A DNA stretch of 64,000 nt from Flavobacterium sp. HBTb2-11-1 (GTDB lineage: Bacteria > Bacteroidota > Bacteroidia > Flavobacteriales > Flavobacteriaceae): contig NZ_WUMO01000001.1 of assembly GCF_009826975.1 (NCBI RefSeq), forward strand, positions 310,001 to 374,000. The letters run 5' to 3'. The notes below the pieces were generated by a model. That model worked only from the letters and a program-made list of their open reading frames with translations. It did no database searches and was not told where the DNA came from. A program made the position numbers and the translations under genes. Of the stretch, positions 53,866 through 62,349 are shown piece by piece (positions within the stretch are counted from its first letter, which is position 1; every line of letters begins with the position of its first letter).

Positions 53866-53887
53866 TTTATAAAAAGTAAAATATAAA

Positions 53888-53976
53888 CTTTGCGACTCTG
53901 CGTCTTTGCGAGATTAATTTTTAAGTATTAAACTTATGAATCTCTCGCAAAGTCGCGAAGTCGCAAAGCTTTTTTA
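53888..53976 (+). terminator. CGCAAAG-family inverted repeat ending in a T-run
   Basis: The arms CTTTGCGACTCTGCGTCTTT and AAAGTCGCGAAGTCGCAAAG face each other. CTTTTTTAAT follows the second arm, so the repeat can also act as the terminator of the HAD gene. Confidence 0.6.
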
Positions 53977-54765
53977 ATACTTCTCCTCCAAAAAAGCCAT
54001 CCATCCTTTTTCAAATTCCTCTTGCGTTACGTTCAATGTTTTTTCGATGTTACCGAAAGAAGCAATCAGTTTGGGCAGAATATCTTTTCCCCATTTTTTA
54101 GTCATATATTCGATTATCGTGTAGCCAATGTTGTAAATCTGATTGCCGTGATTAAGATCTTCTAAAGTCAGGTTTTTGCTTTTGGCGTATTTCACGCTTA
54201 GCGAATTAACTTCTCCTGCTTCAAAAATACTAATCGATTCCCAGAGCCAGCGCGGATATTCGGCTTTAAACTTTTTATCAAATTCCTTTTCAAAAGTCAG
54301 TCGGTCTTGGGTGATAATCGTGTCTTTTGCTTTATAAATTAATATGTTGAGCTGAACGCAATGCGTAAACTCATGCAAAGCCGTTTTGAGAGGATCATCT
54401 GGAAAAATAGAATTAAACCAATTCGTCCATATAAAATGAAATTCGTTTGGACCGCGGCTTGTGCCTTTTGTGTTTTCTGTTAAACCTGTCGCTTCATTAA
54501 ACTTAAATTGCGAACCGTAAACAAAAACCTTTATTGGCTCGTGTTCTACGTCTTTTAGATTTTCTCTTATTTTAGAATAGTTTTCCTCAAGATGTTTGCT
54601 GACTTTTTCAGCTTCGCTTTTATAAATTCCGGTATAGGAAACGATAAAATGTTCTGATTTAAGAGTTCGGGTTTCGTGTTGAACGGTAAAACTTCGAACT
54701 GTTCTTGCAAAATAAAAGACAGCAATAATTGCTAAAAAAAGGACTAGTAATCTGTATTTTCTCAT
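53974..54765 (-). CDS. Putative metallopeptidase (HEFTH), membrane-anchored
   Basis: The 263-residue protein has an N-terminal membrane helix (YRLLVLFLAIIAVFYFARTV). A zincin motif ALHEFTHCVQLNIL lies near residue 135, with a possible third ligand Glu in WLWESISIFEAGE, as in peptidase MA-type gluzincins. The signature suggests an active enzyme outside the cytoplasm. It may also bind metal without cutting peptides. Its substrate and neighbours give no further clue. Confidence 0.8.
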   Translation of the reverse strand: MRKYRLLVLFLAIIAVFYFARTVRSFTVQHETRTLKSEHFIVSYTGIYKSEAEKVSKHLEENYSKIRENLKDVEHEPIKVFVYGSQFKFNEATGLTENTKGTSRGPNEFHFIWTNWFNSIFPDDPLKTALHEFTHCVQLNILIYKAKDTIITQDRLTFEKEFDKKFKAEYPRWLWESISIFEAGEVNSLSVKYAKSKNLTLEDLNHGNQIYNIGYTIIEYMTKKWGKDILPKLIASFGNIEKTLNVTQEEFEKGWMAFLEEKY

Positions 54766-55079
54766 GTGTCTAAATGTTTTTTGAGATTTAAAAACAAGTG
54801 AAATTTTGAGAATTAGGTTTTTGGTTTTTTAAAAGTAAGAATATTTAAATACTAAAGTGTAAAATAATTAAAGAAATTTCTGAATTTTAAATTTTGGCGT
54901 GTTTTAATCTCGCAATCCCGATAGCTATTGGGATCAGAGTCGCAAAATTTTTTTAGCCACAGATTATTAGGATTAAAAAGGATTTTTTTTAACGGCGAAA
55001 TCACAAAACTAGATGAATTGCCTCCTGCTTTAGCTGGAGGTTTTTTTATGTTTAAAGAAGAAAAGGCTTTAGCCAAATA
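54766..55079. other. Gene-free stretch with two hairpins
   Basis: It holds an imperfect copy (54917-54932) of the CCCGATAGCTATCGGG palindrome and a hairpin CCTCC-TGCTTTAGCT-GGAGG with a following T-run near 55021-55046. No gene is supported here; a short frame on the plus strand lacks family features. Confidence 0.5.
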
Positions 55080-55553
55080 TTATTTGTTTTTAATCTTTAG
55101 AAATACTTCATTTCTAAACCAATTTTCATCTTCCTTGGATTCGAAAACTCTTTTTGGAAAGTAAAGGCACTGACTTTTTGAAACGTATAAAAGGTAGAGA
55201 TCTTTTAATTCTAGAACTTTAATAAAATTCTGCATAGCAATTGTGCTTTCAGATGTTTCTCCGATTGTATAAATAATTTTATCTGTAAAAACTTCATGTT
55301 GCATTTCTGCAAAAAAGGCTCTGTTTTCTTTTGAATTTGCAAATCTCCAATATTGAAATAATATAATTAAAGGATATAAAATGCTAAATACAATTAGAAA
55401 AGTGTCTGAAGAATCTTTTTTGTCTTTAAAAAGAACTGCAATCGTCAGAAACCACATGAAAGCAAACAACCACCATCGCTTTTTTAATAAAACTCTAATA
55501 ATAAATGAGAGATATTCTTTTTTGGTAAGTTGAAATTTTTTGGTTTTAATCAT
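55080..55553 (-). CDS. YcxB-like membrane protein
   Basis: The 157-residue protein has two membrane helices (WLFAFMWFLTIAVLF, TFLIVFSILYPLIILF) and a C-terminal part with the pattern VFTDKIIYTIGETSESTIAM and LYLLYVSKSQCLYFPKRVF, seen in YcxB family proteins. These are small membrane proteins of unknown function. It lies 24 bp from the XRE regulator gene on the same strand, so both may be one unit. Confidence 0.75.
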   Translation of the reverse strand: MIKTKKFQLTKKEYLSFIIRVLLKKRWWLFAFMWFLTIAVLFKDKKDSSDTFLIVFSILYPLIILFQYWRFANSKENRAFFAEMQHEVFTDKIIYTIGETSESTIAMQNFIKVLELKDLYLLYVSKSQCLYFPKRVFESKEDENWFRNEVFLKIKNK

Positions 55554-55577
55554 TTGAGGTTAAGGAAAGTTTTGAGT

Positions 55578-55808
55578 TTATTTCAAAGGAAAATCAAGCA
55601 ACTCTTTAGGTTCAATATCTAAAGCATTGGCAATTTTTATGAGAGTTTTTACCGTAGTATTTATTTCAGCTCTTTCAATTCTGCCGATCTGAGTTTTTTT
55701 GATGTCGCAATCATCAGCCAAAGCTTGCTGTGATAAGCCTTTTTTTTCACGTAATTGTCTTATGTGAGTCCCAAGATTTGCAATAAAGATTTCTTCTGAA
55801 ATATCCAT
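55578..55808 (-). CDS. XRE-family helix-turn-helix regulator
   Basis: The 76-residue protein has a typical HTH_3 domain (HIRQLREKKGLSQQALADDC, KTQIGRIERAEINTTVKTL, LIKIANALDIEPKELL). No other domain is present. It is divergent from the small-protein gene at 55896-56129 and upstream of the YcxB-like gene. It may repress the shared intergenic region. Confidence 0.9.
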   Translation of the reverse strand: MDISEEIFIANLGTHIRQLREKKGLSQQALADDCDIKKTQIGRIERAEINTTVKTLIKIANALDIEPKELLDFPLK

Positions 55809-55895
55809 ATTTCAAAATTCCTAAGATTTATTTTTGGCTAGGTCACATTTATGTGACCAAAAATATTATATTTGTCCCATCTAAAAAATAAGACA

Positions 55896-56129
55896 ATGGC
55901 TACAAATGATCTCTCAGAAGAAACAGAAAAAAGACTAAAAGATTTTTTTATTGATGTTATTGATACAAAAGATATGGCGAAAGCAATTAGAGAAGTAAAT
56001 TATGTGCTTTCGTTGTGTTCGTTGCGAGGATGTGAAACCATAGAATCTGAAGTCAAGAACATCGATGATAGTTTTTATTGGCTCAATAGATTGGCAGAAG
56101 CTCTTGATCCTTATTTAGAGATTGATTAA
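55896..56129 (+). CDS. Small protein of unknown function, paralogue of 27717-27950
   Basis: The chosen start at 55896 gives MATNDLSEETEKRLKDFF and a 77-residue protein; an in-frame ATG also lies at 55872. It shares with its paralogue the length, DMAKAIREVNYV and FYWLNRLAEALDPYLEID. It has two cysteines not found in the other (LCSLRGCETI). The product is acidic, helical and cytoplasmic. Its function is unknown, though divergence from an XRE gene suggests a regulated or element-borne gene. Confidence 0.75.
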   Translation: MATNDLSEETEKRLKDFFIDVIDTKDMAKAIREVNYVLSLCSLRGCETIESEVKNIDDSFYWLNRLAEALDPYLEID

Positions 56130-56139
56130 AGAAACAATT

Positions 56140-56258
56140 CATCTCGACGAAAGGAGAAACAAAAAGCAAAACCGACAAAAATTCCAGAGTGATTTCCGCA
56201 ATTTTTTTCATAGTGTACAAACTGTTGGTGATGCTGAAAAGCTCCTTTCGTCAAGATG
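56140..56258. repeat. Diverged inverted repeat of the REP-like family
   Basis: The arms CATCTCGACGAAAGGAG (56140-56156) and CTCCTTTCGTC-AAGATG (56242-56258) match at 16 of 17 positions. About 85 bp lie between. The layout resembles a miniature element with terminal inverted repeats. Confidence 0.65.
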
Positions 56259-56380
56259 GATTAGTATATAGTTTGTATATGTAGCTTTTGTTTAAATATA
56301 TTTGAAAAAGTTTACGGAAAACCGTAAGGTGCTTATAATCTATCTATTTACATTTGATAAATATTAATTAAAAAACTAAA

Positions 56381-56956
56381 ATGAAAAAAATCATATTTTT
56401 AATATTATTTGTTTCTGGAATTGTAAATGCTCAAGAATCTGAATTTACATTTGACAATAATAAAGGGATGACTGATTATGTGGTTACACCTGTTGAAGGA
56501 AAAAGTGCTCAAGAAATTTATAAAAAGGTTATTGAGTGGATAAAAACAACTTATAAGAATCCTGATAAAGTTATTTTGTCTACAATTGAAAATGAATACA
56601 TAAGGTTTGAGGGAAGTTCAGAAGCTTTATTTGCAAATCATATTCCTATGCTGGGAAAAACATATTATCCGACAAAATATCAAATCGAAATTTCTGTAAA
56701 AGATAACAAGTATAAATTTGACTTAATCAGTATGCAAAATTATTACACTGGAAATAAGTATTCAGCAGGAGGTTGGACAAATAATGTAATTTTTAATTCA
56801 AATACAAAGGAAGGGTTGGATACATATTATAAAAAAGATGGAAGTTTAAAGAGTTTGTGGAAATATATTCCCGAAGTTCCATCGTATTTTAATGAACTAA
56901 ATAAATCTCTTTTGTCAAGTATTGAATCTGGAGCTAGAAAAAATGATAATTGGTAA
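56381..56956 (+). CDS. DUF4468-like secreted protein
   Basis: The 191-residue protein has a signal peptide (MKKIIFLILFVSGIVNAQ) and then the block YVVTPVEGKSAQEIYKKV and IEWIKTTYKN, with a C-terminal region built of aromatic strands (YYPTKYQIEISVKDNKYKFD). This matches the DUF4468 pattern, a TBP-like fold of unknown role found mainly in Bacteroidota. It has no cysteine and is probably periplasmic. Confidence 0.7.
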   Translation: MKKIIFLILFVSGIVNAQESEFTFDNNKGMTDYVVTPVEGKSAQEIYKKVIEWIKTTYKNPDKVILSTIENEYIRFEGSSEALFANHIPMLGKTYYPTKYQIEISVKDNKYKFDLISMQNYYTGNKYSAGGWTNNVIFNSNTKEGLDTYYKKDGSLKSLWKYIPEVPSYFNELNKSLLSSIESGARKNDNW

Positions 56957-57083
56957 CTCTTTAATCATAAGATCTTTTACTTAGCTAAAAAAGCAGAAAA
57001 GAAAATTTGAAAATGAAATTTGGGGTAAAAAACGAAGGGTGCTAGAATAAGAATATTGATATTATTTTAATTTCAGGTTAAAT

Positions 57084-58028
57084 ATGAATTCAAATTATAT
57101 AGAAAAAATATTTCGTAAAAAAAGAGACGAAGTTATTTTAGATGATGTGAAAGATTATTTTTCAACTCCACAAGAAGAATCTTCTGTCGTCGAATTTAAA
57201 AGTGGAGAAGTTGAGATTAATGATATTTTTAAAGAAATAGCTGCATTTTTAAATACTGAAGGTGGTTTGTTGATTATTGGTGCGCCAAGAGAAACGAAAC
57301 ATACAATAGGTAAGAATGTTGTTAAAGTATGTCAAGGTGAATTAATCTATTCGAATTTTAAAAATAAGGATTGGTTATATCAAAAAATAGCGTCTAATAT
57401 TGTTCCTACACCAACAGATTTGAAAATTGAAGAGTTTTTAACTGAAAAAGGAAATGTTTTTTTAATTGACATTTCTCAAAGCTTAAATCCTCCGCATCAA
57501 TGTTCTTCAGATGGAAAGTATTATTTAAGGCTTGAACGAGACGCAAAACCTGCGCCTCATGGGATTGTTCAAGCCTTATTTAATAAAAGAAGAGTTCCTT
57601 CTTTAAATGCTGATATTAAAGTTAGAGATATTAAAAATTATGTAGATGCAATTACAATAACAATAAAAAATGAATCTTCTGTCCCAGCTGAAAAAGTATC
57701 ATTTATGATTGAGGTTTATAACGTTGAGAATATTTATTCGGATCATAAAATTTTAGTTTTTGACGATTCTCTGGGGAAAAAATTTAGTTTAAGCAATCAA
57801 GTACCACAAGTATTAGTTCAAGTTATTGGTATACCTATAAAGTTTGATATTAGACACTTTAATAGGGATTATGTGATTTTTGTTGCTTTTTGGTGTAGAG
57901 ATGTAGATTTTGACTTTAAGTTTTTCACATACCGTCCAAGTGAAAAAAAGATAGTTACAGAAGCAACACTTAAAGATGGAATGTTGTTGCAAGAAGAATT
58001 AAAGCGAATTCAAAACATTGAAAATTAG
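57084..58028 (+). CDS. Schlafen AlbA_2-domain protein
   Basis: The 314-residue protein has an AlbA_2 (Schlafen-like) domain at about 30-160: SSVVEFKSGEVEINDIFKEI, AAFLNTEGGLLIIGAPRET, then YYLRLERDAKPAPHG. Such domains occur in putative transcription regulators and defence proteins and may bind nucleic acid or nucleotides. The C-terminal half is a beta-rich domain with no recognised name. It lies in a patch of accessory genes near REP-like repeats and a tRNA gene. Confidence 0.8.
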   Translation: MNSNYIEKIFRKKRDEVILDDVKDYFSTPQEESSVVEFKSGEVEINDIFKEIAAFLNTEGGLLIIGAPRETKHTIGKNVVKVCQGELIYSNFKNKDWLYQKIASNIVPTPTDLKIEEFLTEKGNVFLIDISQSLNPPHQCSSDGKYYLRLERDAKPAPHGIVQALFNKRRVPSLNADIKVRDIKNYVDAITITIKNESSVPAEKVSFMIEVYNVENIYSDHKILVFDDSLGKKFSLSNQVPQVLVQVIGIPIKFDIRHFNRDYVIFVAFWCRDVDFDFKFFTYRPSEKKIVTEATLKDGMLLQEELKRIQNIEN

Positions 58029-58065
58029 CATGCTAAATTTTGTAGAGAATTATTGTAGTATAAAC

Positions 58066-58100
58066 AAAAAAGCTTCTGAAAAATCTTCAGAAGCTTTTTT
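58066..58100. terminator. Bidirectional terminator between the AlbA_2 gene and tRNA-Leu
   Basis: AAAAAAGCTTCTGAA and TTCAGAAGCTTTTTT pair perfectly around a 5-nt loop (AAATC). It can end transcripts from both sides. Confidence 0.85.
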
Positions 58101-58103
58101 TAG

Positions 58104-58185
58104 TGCGGATAATAGGACTCGAACCTACACGCCTTGCGGCACCAGATCCTAAGTCTGGCACGTCTACCAATTTCGCCATATCCGC
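58104..58185 (-). tRNA. tRNA-Leu (TAG)
   Basis: The acceptor stem is GCGGATA/TATCCGC with discriminator A. The anticodon loop CTTAGGA holds TAG and the anticodon stem is CCAGA/TCTGG. A long variable arm (TGCCGCAAGGCGT) marks a class II tRNA. CCA is not encoded. Confidence 0.95.
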
Positions 58186-58199
58186 GGTAATTGTGGGTG

Positions 58200-58228
58200 C
58201 AAAGATAGGCATACTTTTGAATTATCAA
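58200..58228 (-). promoter_or_regulatory. Promoter of tRNA-Leu
   Basis: On the minus strand TTG (58228-58226) and TATCTTTG (58207-58200) have an 18-bp spacer. The tRNA starts 15 bp further on. Confidence 0.65.
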
Positions 58229-58295
58229 AGCATTTTTTGAAAATTTTTTTTAATTCTCTTTTTCGTACTTTTGGTTTTCTATAAAAATAATTTAA

Positions 58296-59684
58296 ATGGA
58301 AAATATTAAGTCCTACGTTCAACAACATAAAGATCGGTTTATCAACGAATTGATCGAATTATTAAAGATTCCGTCGGTTTCTGCCGACACTGCATATTCT
58401 CAAGATGTTATTGACACAGCAGAGGCTGTAAAAGAAAGTTTATCAAAAGCAGGGTGCGATTATGTTGAAACTTGCGACACTCCAGGTTACCCAATTATCT
58501 ACGGAGAGAAAATCATAGATCCAAATCTTCCAACGGTTTTAGTTTACGGCCACTACGACGTACAACCGCCAGATCCATTAGAATTATGGACTTCACCACC
58601 TTTTGAACCGGTTATTAAAACTACAGATATTCACCCAGAAGGCGCAATCTTCGCGCGTGGAGCATGTGACGACAAAGGTCAGATGTACATGCACGTAAAA
58701 GCGCTTGAGTTAATGGTGCAAAGCAATACGTTGCCTTGTAACGTAAAATTCATGATCGAAGGCGAAGAAGAAGTTGGTTCTGCAAGTTTGGCTTGGTTCG
58801 TAGAGCGTAATCAGGAAAAACTGAAAAACGACGTAATCTTGATTTCAGATACAGGAATGATCTCTAACCAACAGCCGTCTATCACGACAGGTTTAAGAGG
58901 TTTGAGTTATGTTGAAGTAGAAGTTACTGGTCCGAACCGCGATTTGCATTCAGGTTTATACGGTGGAGCTGTGGCAAACCCAATTAATATTCTGGCAAAA
59001 ATGATTGCTTCGCTTCACGACGAAAACAATCATATTACCATTCCAGGTTTCTACGATAAAGTAGAAGAATTATCTGCAGAAGAAAGAGCAGAAATGGCAA
59101 AAGCGCCTTTCAGCTTAGAAAAATATAAAAATGCTTTAAACATTGCTGATGTTTACGGCGAAAAAGGATATGTAACGAACGAAAGAAACTCTATCCGTCC
59201 GACTTTAGACGTAAACGGAATCTGGGGCGGTTATACTGGTGAAGGCGCTAAAACGGTTATTGCGAGTAAAGCTTTCGCTAAAATCTCGATGCGTTTGGTT
59301 CCAAATCAGGATTGGGAAGAGATTACAGAACTTTTCACAAAACATTTTACAAGTCTTGCTCCGGCTGGAGTTACAGTAAAAGTAACGCCTCACCACGGAG
59401 GTCAAGGTTATGTTACACCAATTGACAGCATTGGTTATCAGGCAGCAAATAAAGCGTATACAGAGACGTTTGGAGTTCCTGCAATTCCAGTTCGTTCTGG
59501 AGGAAGTATTCCGATTGTGGCTTTGTTTGAAAAAGAATTAAAAAGTAAAACCATCTTAATGGGATTTGGTTTGGATAGCGATGCTATTCACTCGCCAAAT
59601 GAGCATTTCGGAATCTTTAATTACTTGAAAGGTATTGAGACTATTCCGTTATTTTACAAGTATTTTGTGGAGCTTTCTAAATAA
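58296..59684 (+). CDS. M20-family dipeptidase
   Basis: The 462-residue enzyme has metal-site motifs VLVYGHYDVQPPDP (H86, D88), GACDDKGQ (D125/D126), EGEEEVGS (catalytic E157/E158) and a C-terminal DSDAIHSPNEHF. Zinc or another divalent metal pair is bound between two domains; the lid domain (about 190-310) carries the dimer contact. It cleaves dipeptides in the cytoplasm, as no signal peptide is seen. The gene starts about 110 bp from tRNA-Leu and is divergent from it. Confidence 0.94.
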   Translation: MENIKSYVQQHKDRFINELIELLKIPSVSADTAYSQDVIDTAEAVKESLSKAGCDYVETCDTPGYPIIYGEKIIDPNLPTVLVYGHYDVQPPDPLELWTSPPFEPVIKTTDIHPEGAIFARGACDDKGQMYMHVKALELMVQSNTLPCNVKFMIEGEEEVGSASLAWFVERNQEKLKNDVILISDTGMISNQQPSITTGLRGLSYVEVEVTGPNRDLHSGLYGGAVANPINILAKMIASLHDENNHITIPGFYDKVEELSAEERAEMAKAPFSLEKYKNALNIADVYGEKGYVTNERNSIRPTLDVNGIWGGYTGEGAKTVIASKAFAKISMRLVPNQDWEEITELFTKHFTSLAPAGVTVKVTPHHGGQGYVTPIDSIGYQAANKAYTETFGVPAIPVRSGGSIPIVALFEKELKSKTILMGFGLDSDAIHSPNEHFGIFNYLKGIETIPLFYKYFVELSK

Positions 59685-59694
59685 GTTTTTTTTA

Positions 59695-59825
59695 ACCGCA
59701 AAGAGCGCAAAGGTTCTTTAAAAATAAGATTATAAAAGTTCGCAAAGCTTCATCTCGTAGCTTTGCGAACTTTGTGTTTATAAGCGTTACCTTAAATAAA
59801 ATACTTGCGTTCTTTGCGGTTAAAT
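59695..59825. repeat. Nested inverted repeat of the CGCAAAG family
   Basis: The outer arms AACCGCAAAGAGCGCAAAGG and TTGCGTTCTTTGCGGTT enclose an inner pair AAAGTTCGCAAAGCT and AGCTTTGCGAACTTT. It shares layout and outer arms with 201-299. It lies after the dipeptidase gene and could be its terminator-like 3' end. Confidence 0.7.
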
Positions 59826-59917
59826 TATACGCTGAGATTTTTCGACAGGATAATATCAGAACAATTTAAATTGAACTAAAAAATTATATTTGTCTGCAAA
59901 AGACAGAAATTACAGAT

Positions 59918-60373
59918 ATGAAAAAAATACTAAGTCGGGGTTTTATATTGATAATGATTTTGTTTAGCGCCAAAAGTATGGCTCAGGATCTTACATCACA
60001 AAAGAGCGATCAGTCAAATGATGATATTTTTGTTGCTGTTCATATCGAAGCTGATTACCCAGGCGGAATTTATAGATTTCGTGATTTTGTAAAAACCAAT
60101 TTTAAGATTCCTAAAAAGGCTGTGAGAAAAAAAGTGAAGGGAGAAATTCCGATACAGTTTGTAGTGGAAAAAGATGGCTCTTTGTCAGATATCAAAGTTG
60201 TGAAGAATCTGGGTTTTGGTTTAGATGAAGAAGCTTTGCGTGTTGTTCAGCTTTCGCCAAAATGGAAATATGCTTCTTTAAATGGAAAAAAAGTTAAAAG
60301 TTTAAAAACCTTTTCAATTTATATTGATACAGAAAATGAAGAAAGTAAGCGCATTTATTTTGAAAAGAAGTAA
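59918..60373 (+). CDS. Secreted TonB C-terminal domain protein
   Basis: The 151-residue protein has a signal peptide (MKKILSRGFILIMILFSAKSMAQ). A TonB_C domain follows with the pattern IPIQFVVEKDGSLSDIKVVK and LDEEALRVVQLSPKW. It lacks the proline-rich linker and membrane anchor of true TonB. Its TonB_C block resembles that of the M56-fusion protein at 62346-63569. Such free domains may bind TonB boxes without transducing energy. The gene has its own terminator. Confidence 0.85.
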   Translation: MKKILSRGFILIMILFSAKSMAQDLTSQKSDQSNDDIFVAVHIEADYPGGIYRFRDFVKTNFKIPKKAVRKKVKGEIPIQFVVEKDGSLSDIKVVKNLGFGLDEEALRVVQLSPKWKYASLNGKKVKSLKTFSIYIDTENEESKRIYFEKK

Positions 60374-60390
60374 TATAGATAAGTCAATTT

Positions 60391-60421
60391 AGAATCCGTT
60401 CAGAAATGAACGGATTTTTTT
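60391..60421 (+). terminator. Terminator after the TonB-C gene
   Basis: AATCCGTTCA and TGAACGGATT form a 10-bp stem around GAAA with seven T following. Confidence 0.9.
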
Positions 60422-60565
60422 GTTTCCCATATTTTAAGATTCAAAAGAAAAACCTTTGTCACTTTGTCTCTCTGAACCTTTGTAACTAAAAAAAAAGACT
60501 TCTTTTTCTTGCACATTTAAAATTTAATTCTACATTTGTAGAAACGAATCTATAATTGTAGAACA

Positions 60566-60996
60566 ATGAAGAATTTGAAAACCCTTTTTTTACTATTGTT
60601 TTGCGGATTAATGCTTTTGAGCTGTAAAAGCAAACCGATCAATCAGAAAATTGACAAGAAAAAAGAAGGTGTTTGGATTGATAGTTATTCGCAAGATGGA
60701 ACGAATTACAAATCGTATGAATATTATAAAAATGATCTTCCGGTTAAAAATGGAGAACGTACATTAACGGAAAAATCTACAAAACAGAAAAATATAAAAA
60801 CGGAATCTGTGTCGTAAAAAGTTATTACGAAAACGGAAAACTGGAATCGAAAGGGAAAACAAAATTAGAAACGAATTCGGTTGAAACGCATTGGTTTTAT
60901 TTTGGAGAATGGAAGTTTTATTCGGACAAAGGAAAATTAAAGGAAATCAAAAATTACGATCAAGGACAATTGATTTCGGAACAAAATATTAAATAA
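60566..60996 (+). pseudogene. Frameshifted YwqK/MORN-like lipoprotein gene
   Basis: The first part (60566-60756) has a lipobox (LMLLSC) and YYKNDLPVKNG, then goes out of frame at about 60754-60757 to a stop at 60817. The other frame carries on from acg at 60757 as TYINGKIYKTEKYKNGICVV and on through MORN-like blocks (SYYENGKLESKG, WKFYSDKGKLKEIKNYD) to a stop at 60996. An extra GA in the run GGAGAACG explains the break. It may be a true pseudogene, a phase-variable site or a sequencing error. Intact relatives are surface or periplasmic repeat proteins of the YwqK type. Confidence 0.8.
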
Positions 60997-61015
60997 ACTA
61001 ACCAACCTCTAAACC

Positions 61016-61978
61016 ATGAAAAAAATAATCACGCTTTCCTTTATCATGCTGCGCTGTCTTTTCATGCAAGCTCAAACGTTTAAAGAGTGGGTTCATAAGG
61101 CGGATTCTTGCTACACGGCAAAAAATTATGAGTTGTCTGTTTCGTATTATGAAAAAGCGTTTAAGATAGAACAGAAATCTTGGTCTGATTTATATAATGC
61201 TAGCTGTTCGGCTTCTATGGCTGGGCAGCATAAAAAAGCATTTAAATGGCTGAATCTCTCTATTGATAACGGATATGAGAATATGGCGCATATAAAAATT
61301 GATGAAGATTTAAAGCACTTGCACTCAGAAAAACAGTGGAATAAAACAATTGAAAAACTGCAAAAGAAATTGGATGTTATTGGCGCAAATTATGATAAGG
61401 CGCTAGAAAAACAACTTGCAGAAATTTATACCGAAGATCAGGAAATTCGTGGAGAGTTTATGAATGTTTACAGAGCTTCAAAACCTGATAAAAAGAAAAT
61501 TGACAGCATTGGAAAGATTATGGAAAGAAAAGACAGTATCAACCTCATTAAGGTGATGAAAATACTGGACGAAAGAGGCTGGTTGGGAAAAAATGTGGTA
61601 GGAACACAGGGAAATCAGACTTTGTTTCTGGTTATTCAGCATGCCGATTTACAATATCAGCAAAAATATCTGCCTATGATGAGAGAGGCCGTTAAAAATG
61701 GCAATGCCAATCCAGGAAATCTAGCGTATTTAGAAGATCGAGTAGCTTTGAGAGAGGGAAAAAAACAAATTTATGGCAGTCAGAGTTCGAAGAATAAAAA
61801 GACTGGTAAAATATGCATAGCGCCAATGATAGATCCAGATAATGTAGACAAAAGACGTGCAGAGGTCGGACTTGGCACAATGGCCGAATATGCGACAAAA
61901 TTGAATATTGAATGGAATTTGGAGGAATATAAAAAGGAATTGGCTGAAACAGAAAAACTTGAAAACACGAAACCATGA
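61016..61978 (+). CDS. DUF6624-domain secreted protein with TPR-like N-terminus
   Basis: The 320-residue protein has a signal peptide (MKKIITLSFIMLRCLFMQAQ). TPR-like helices follow (YELSVSYYEKAFKIEQKSW, DLYNASCSASMAGQHKKAFK), then the DUF6624 block with LAEIYTEDQEIRGEFMN, ILDERGWLGKNVVG and LVIQHADLQYQQKYLP. The function of DUF6624 is unknown. The stop overlaps the start of the BlaI-like gene by 4 bp (ATGA), so the two are coupled. Confidence 0.85.
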   Translation: MKKIITLSFIMLRCLFMQAQTFKEWVHKADSCYTAKNYELSVSYYEKAFKIEQKSWSDLYNASCSASMAGQHKKAFKWLNLSIDNGYENMAHIKIDEDLKHLHSEKQWNKTIEKLQKKLDVIGANYDKALEKQLAEIYTEDQEIRGEFMNVYRASKPDKKKIDSIGKIMERKDSINLIKVMKILDERGWLGKNVVGTQGNQTLFLVIQHADLQYQQKYLPMMREAVKNGNANPGNLAYLEDRVALREGKKQIYGSQSSKNKKTGKICIAPMIDPDNVDKRRAEVGLGTMAEYATKLNIEWNLEEYKKELAETEKLENTKP

Positions 61979-62349
61979 TACAATTATCAAATGCAGAAGA
62001 ACAGTTAATGGAACATTTATGGAAGCTTGAAAAAGCTTTTATGAAAGATTTACTAGAATCGTATCCAGAACCAAAACCGGCCACAACAACGGTTGCAACT
62101 TTATTGAAAAGGATGATTGACAAGAAGTTTGTGGCGTATAACGAATTTGGAAATTCGAGAGAATATTATCCGCTGGTAAAGAAAACAGACTATTTTGCCA
62201 AACATGTGAAAGGACTAATTAGTAATTTCTTTAATAATTCGGCTTCGCAATTTGCTTCGTTTTTTACAACCGAAACCAATTTATCGGCTTCAGAATTGGA
62301 AGATCTTAAAAAAATAATCGATTCAGAAATTCAAAAAAAGAAAAAATGA
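61975..62349 (+). CDS. BlaI/MecI/CopY-family repressor
   Basis: The 124-residue protein has a winged-helix domain (QLSNAEEQLMEHLWKLEKAF, TTVATLLKRMIDKKFVAYN) and a short C-terminal dimer helix. BlaI-type repressors are cleaved or released by partner M56 proteases when cell-wall stress is sensed. The M56 gene follows with a 4-bp overlap, so this is a coupled pair. The target genes are not known; the DUF6624 gene and TonB-C gene nearby are candidates. Confidence 0.93.
   Translation: MIQLSNAEEQLMEHLWKLEKAFMKDLLESYPEPKPATTTVATLLKRMIDKKFVAYNEFGNSREYYPLVKKTDYFAKHVKGLISNFFNNSASQFASFFTTETNLSASELEDLKKIIDSEIQKKKK

Noticed and set aside
54928..55164. A plus-strand frame over the hairpins at 54.9-55.1 kb
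   Set aside because: It overlaps the end of the YcxB-like gene, and its only recurring piece comes from the CCTCC...GGAGG hairpin.
58104..58185. An attachment site at tRNA-Leu
   Set aside because: No direct repeat of the tRNA 3' end and no integrase gene were found in the window.
58237..58273. A promoter for the dipeptidase gene with TTG and TACTTTTG
   Set aside because: The -7 element is good, but the spacer would be 26 bp, outside the usual range.
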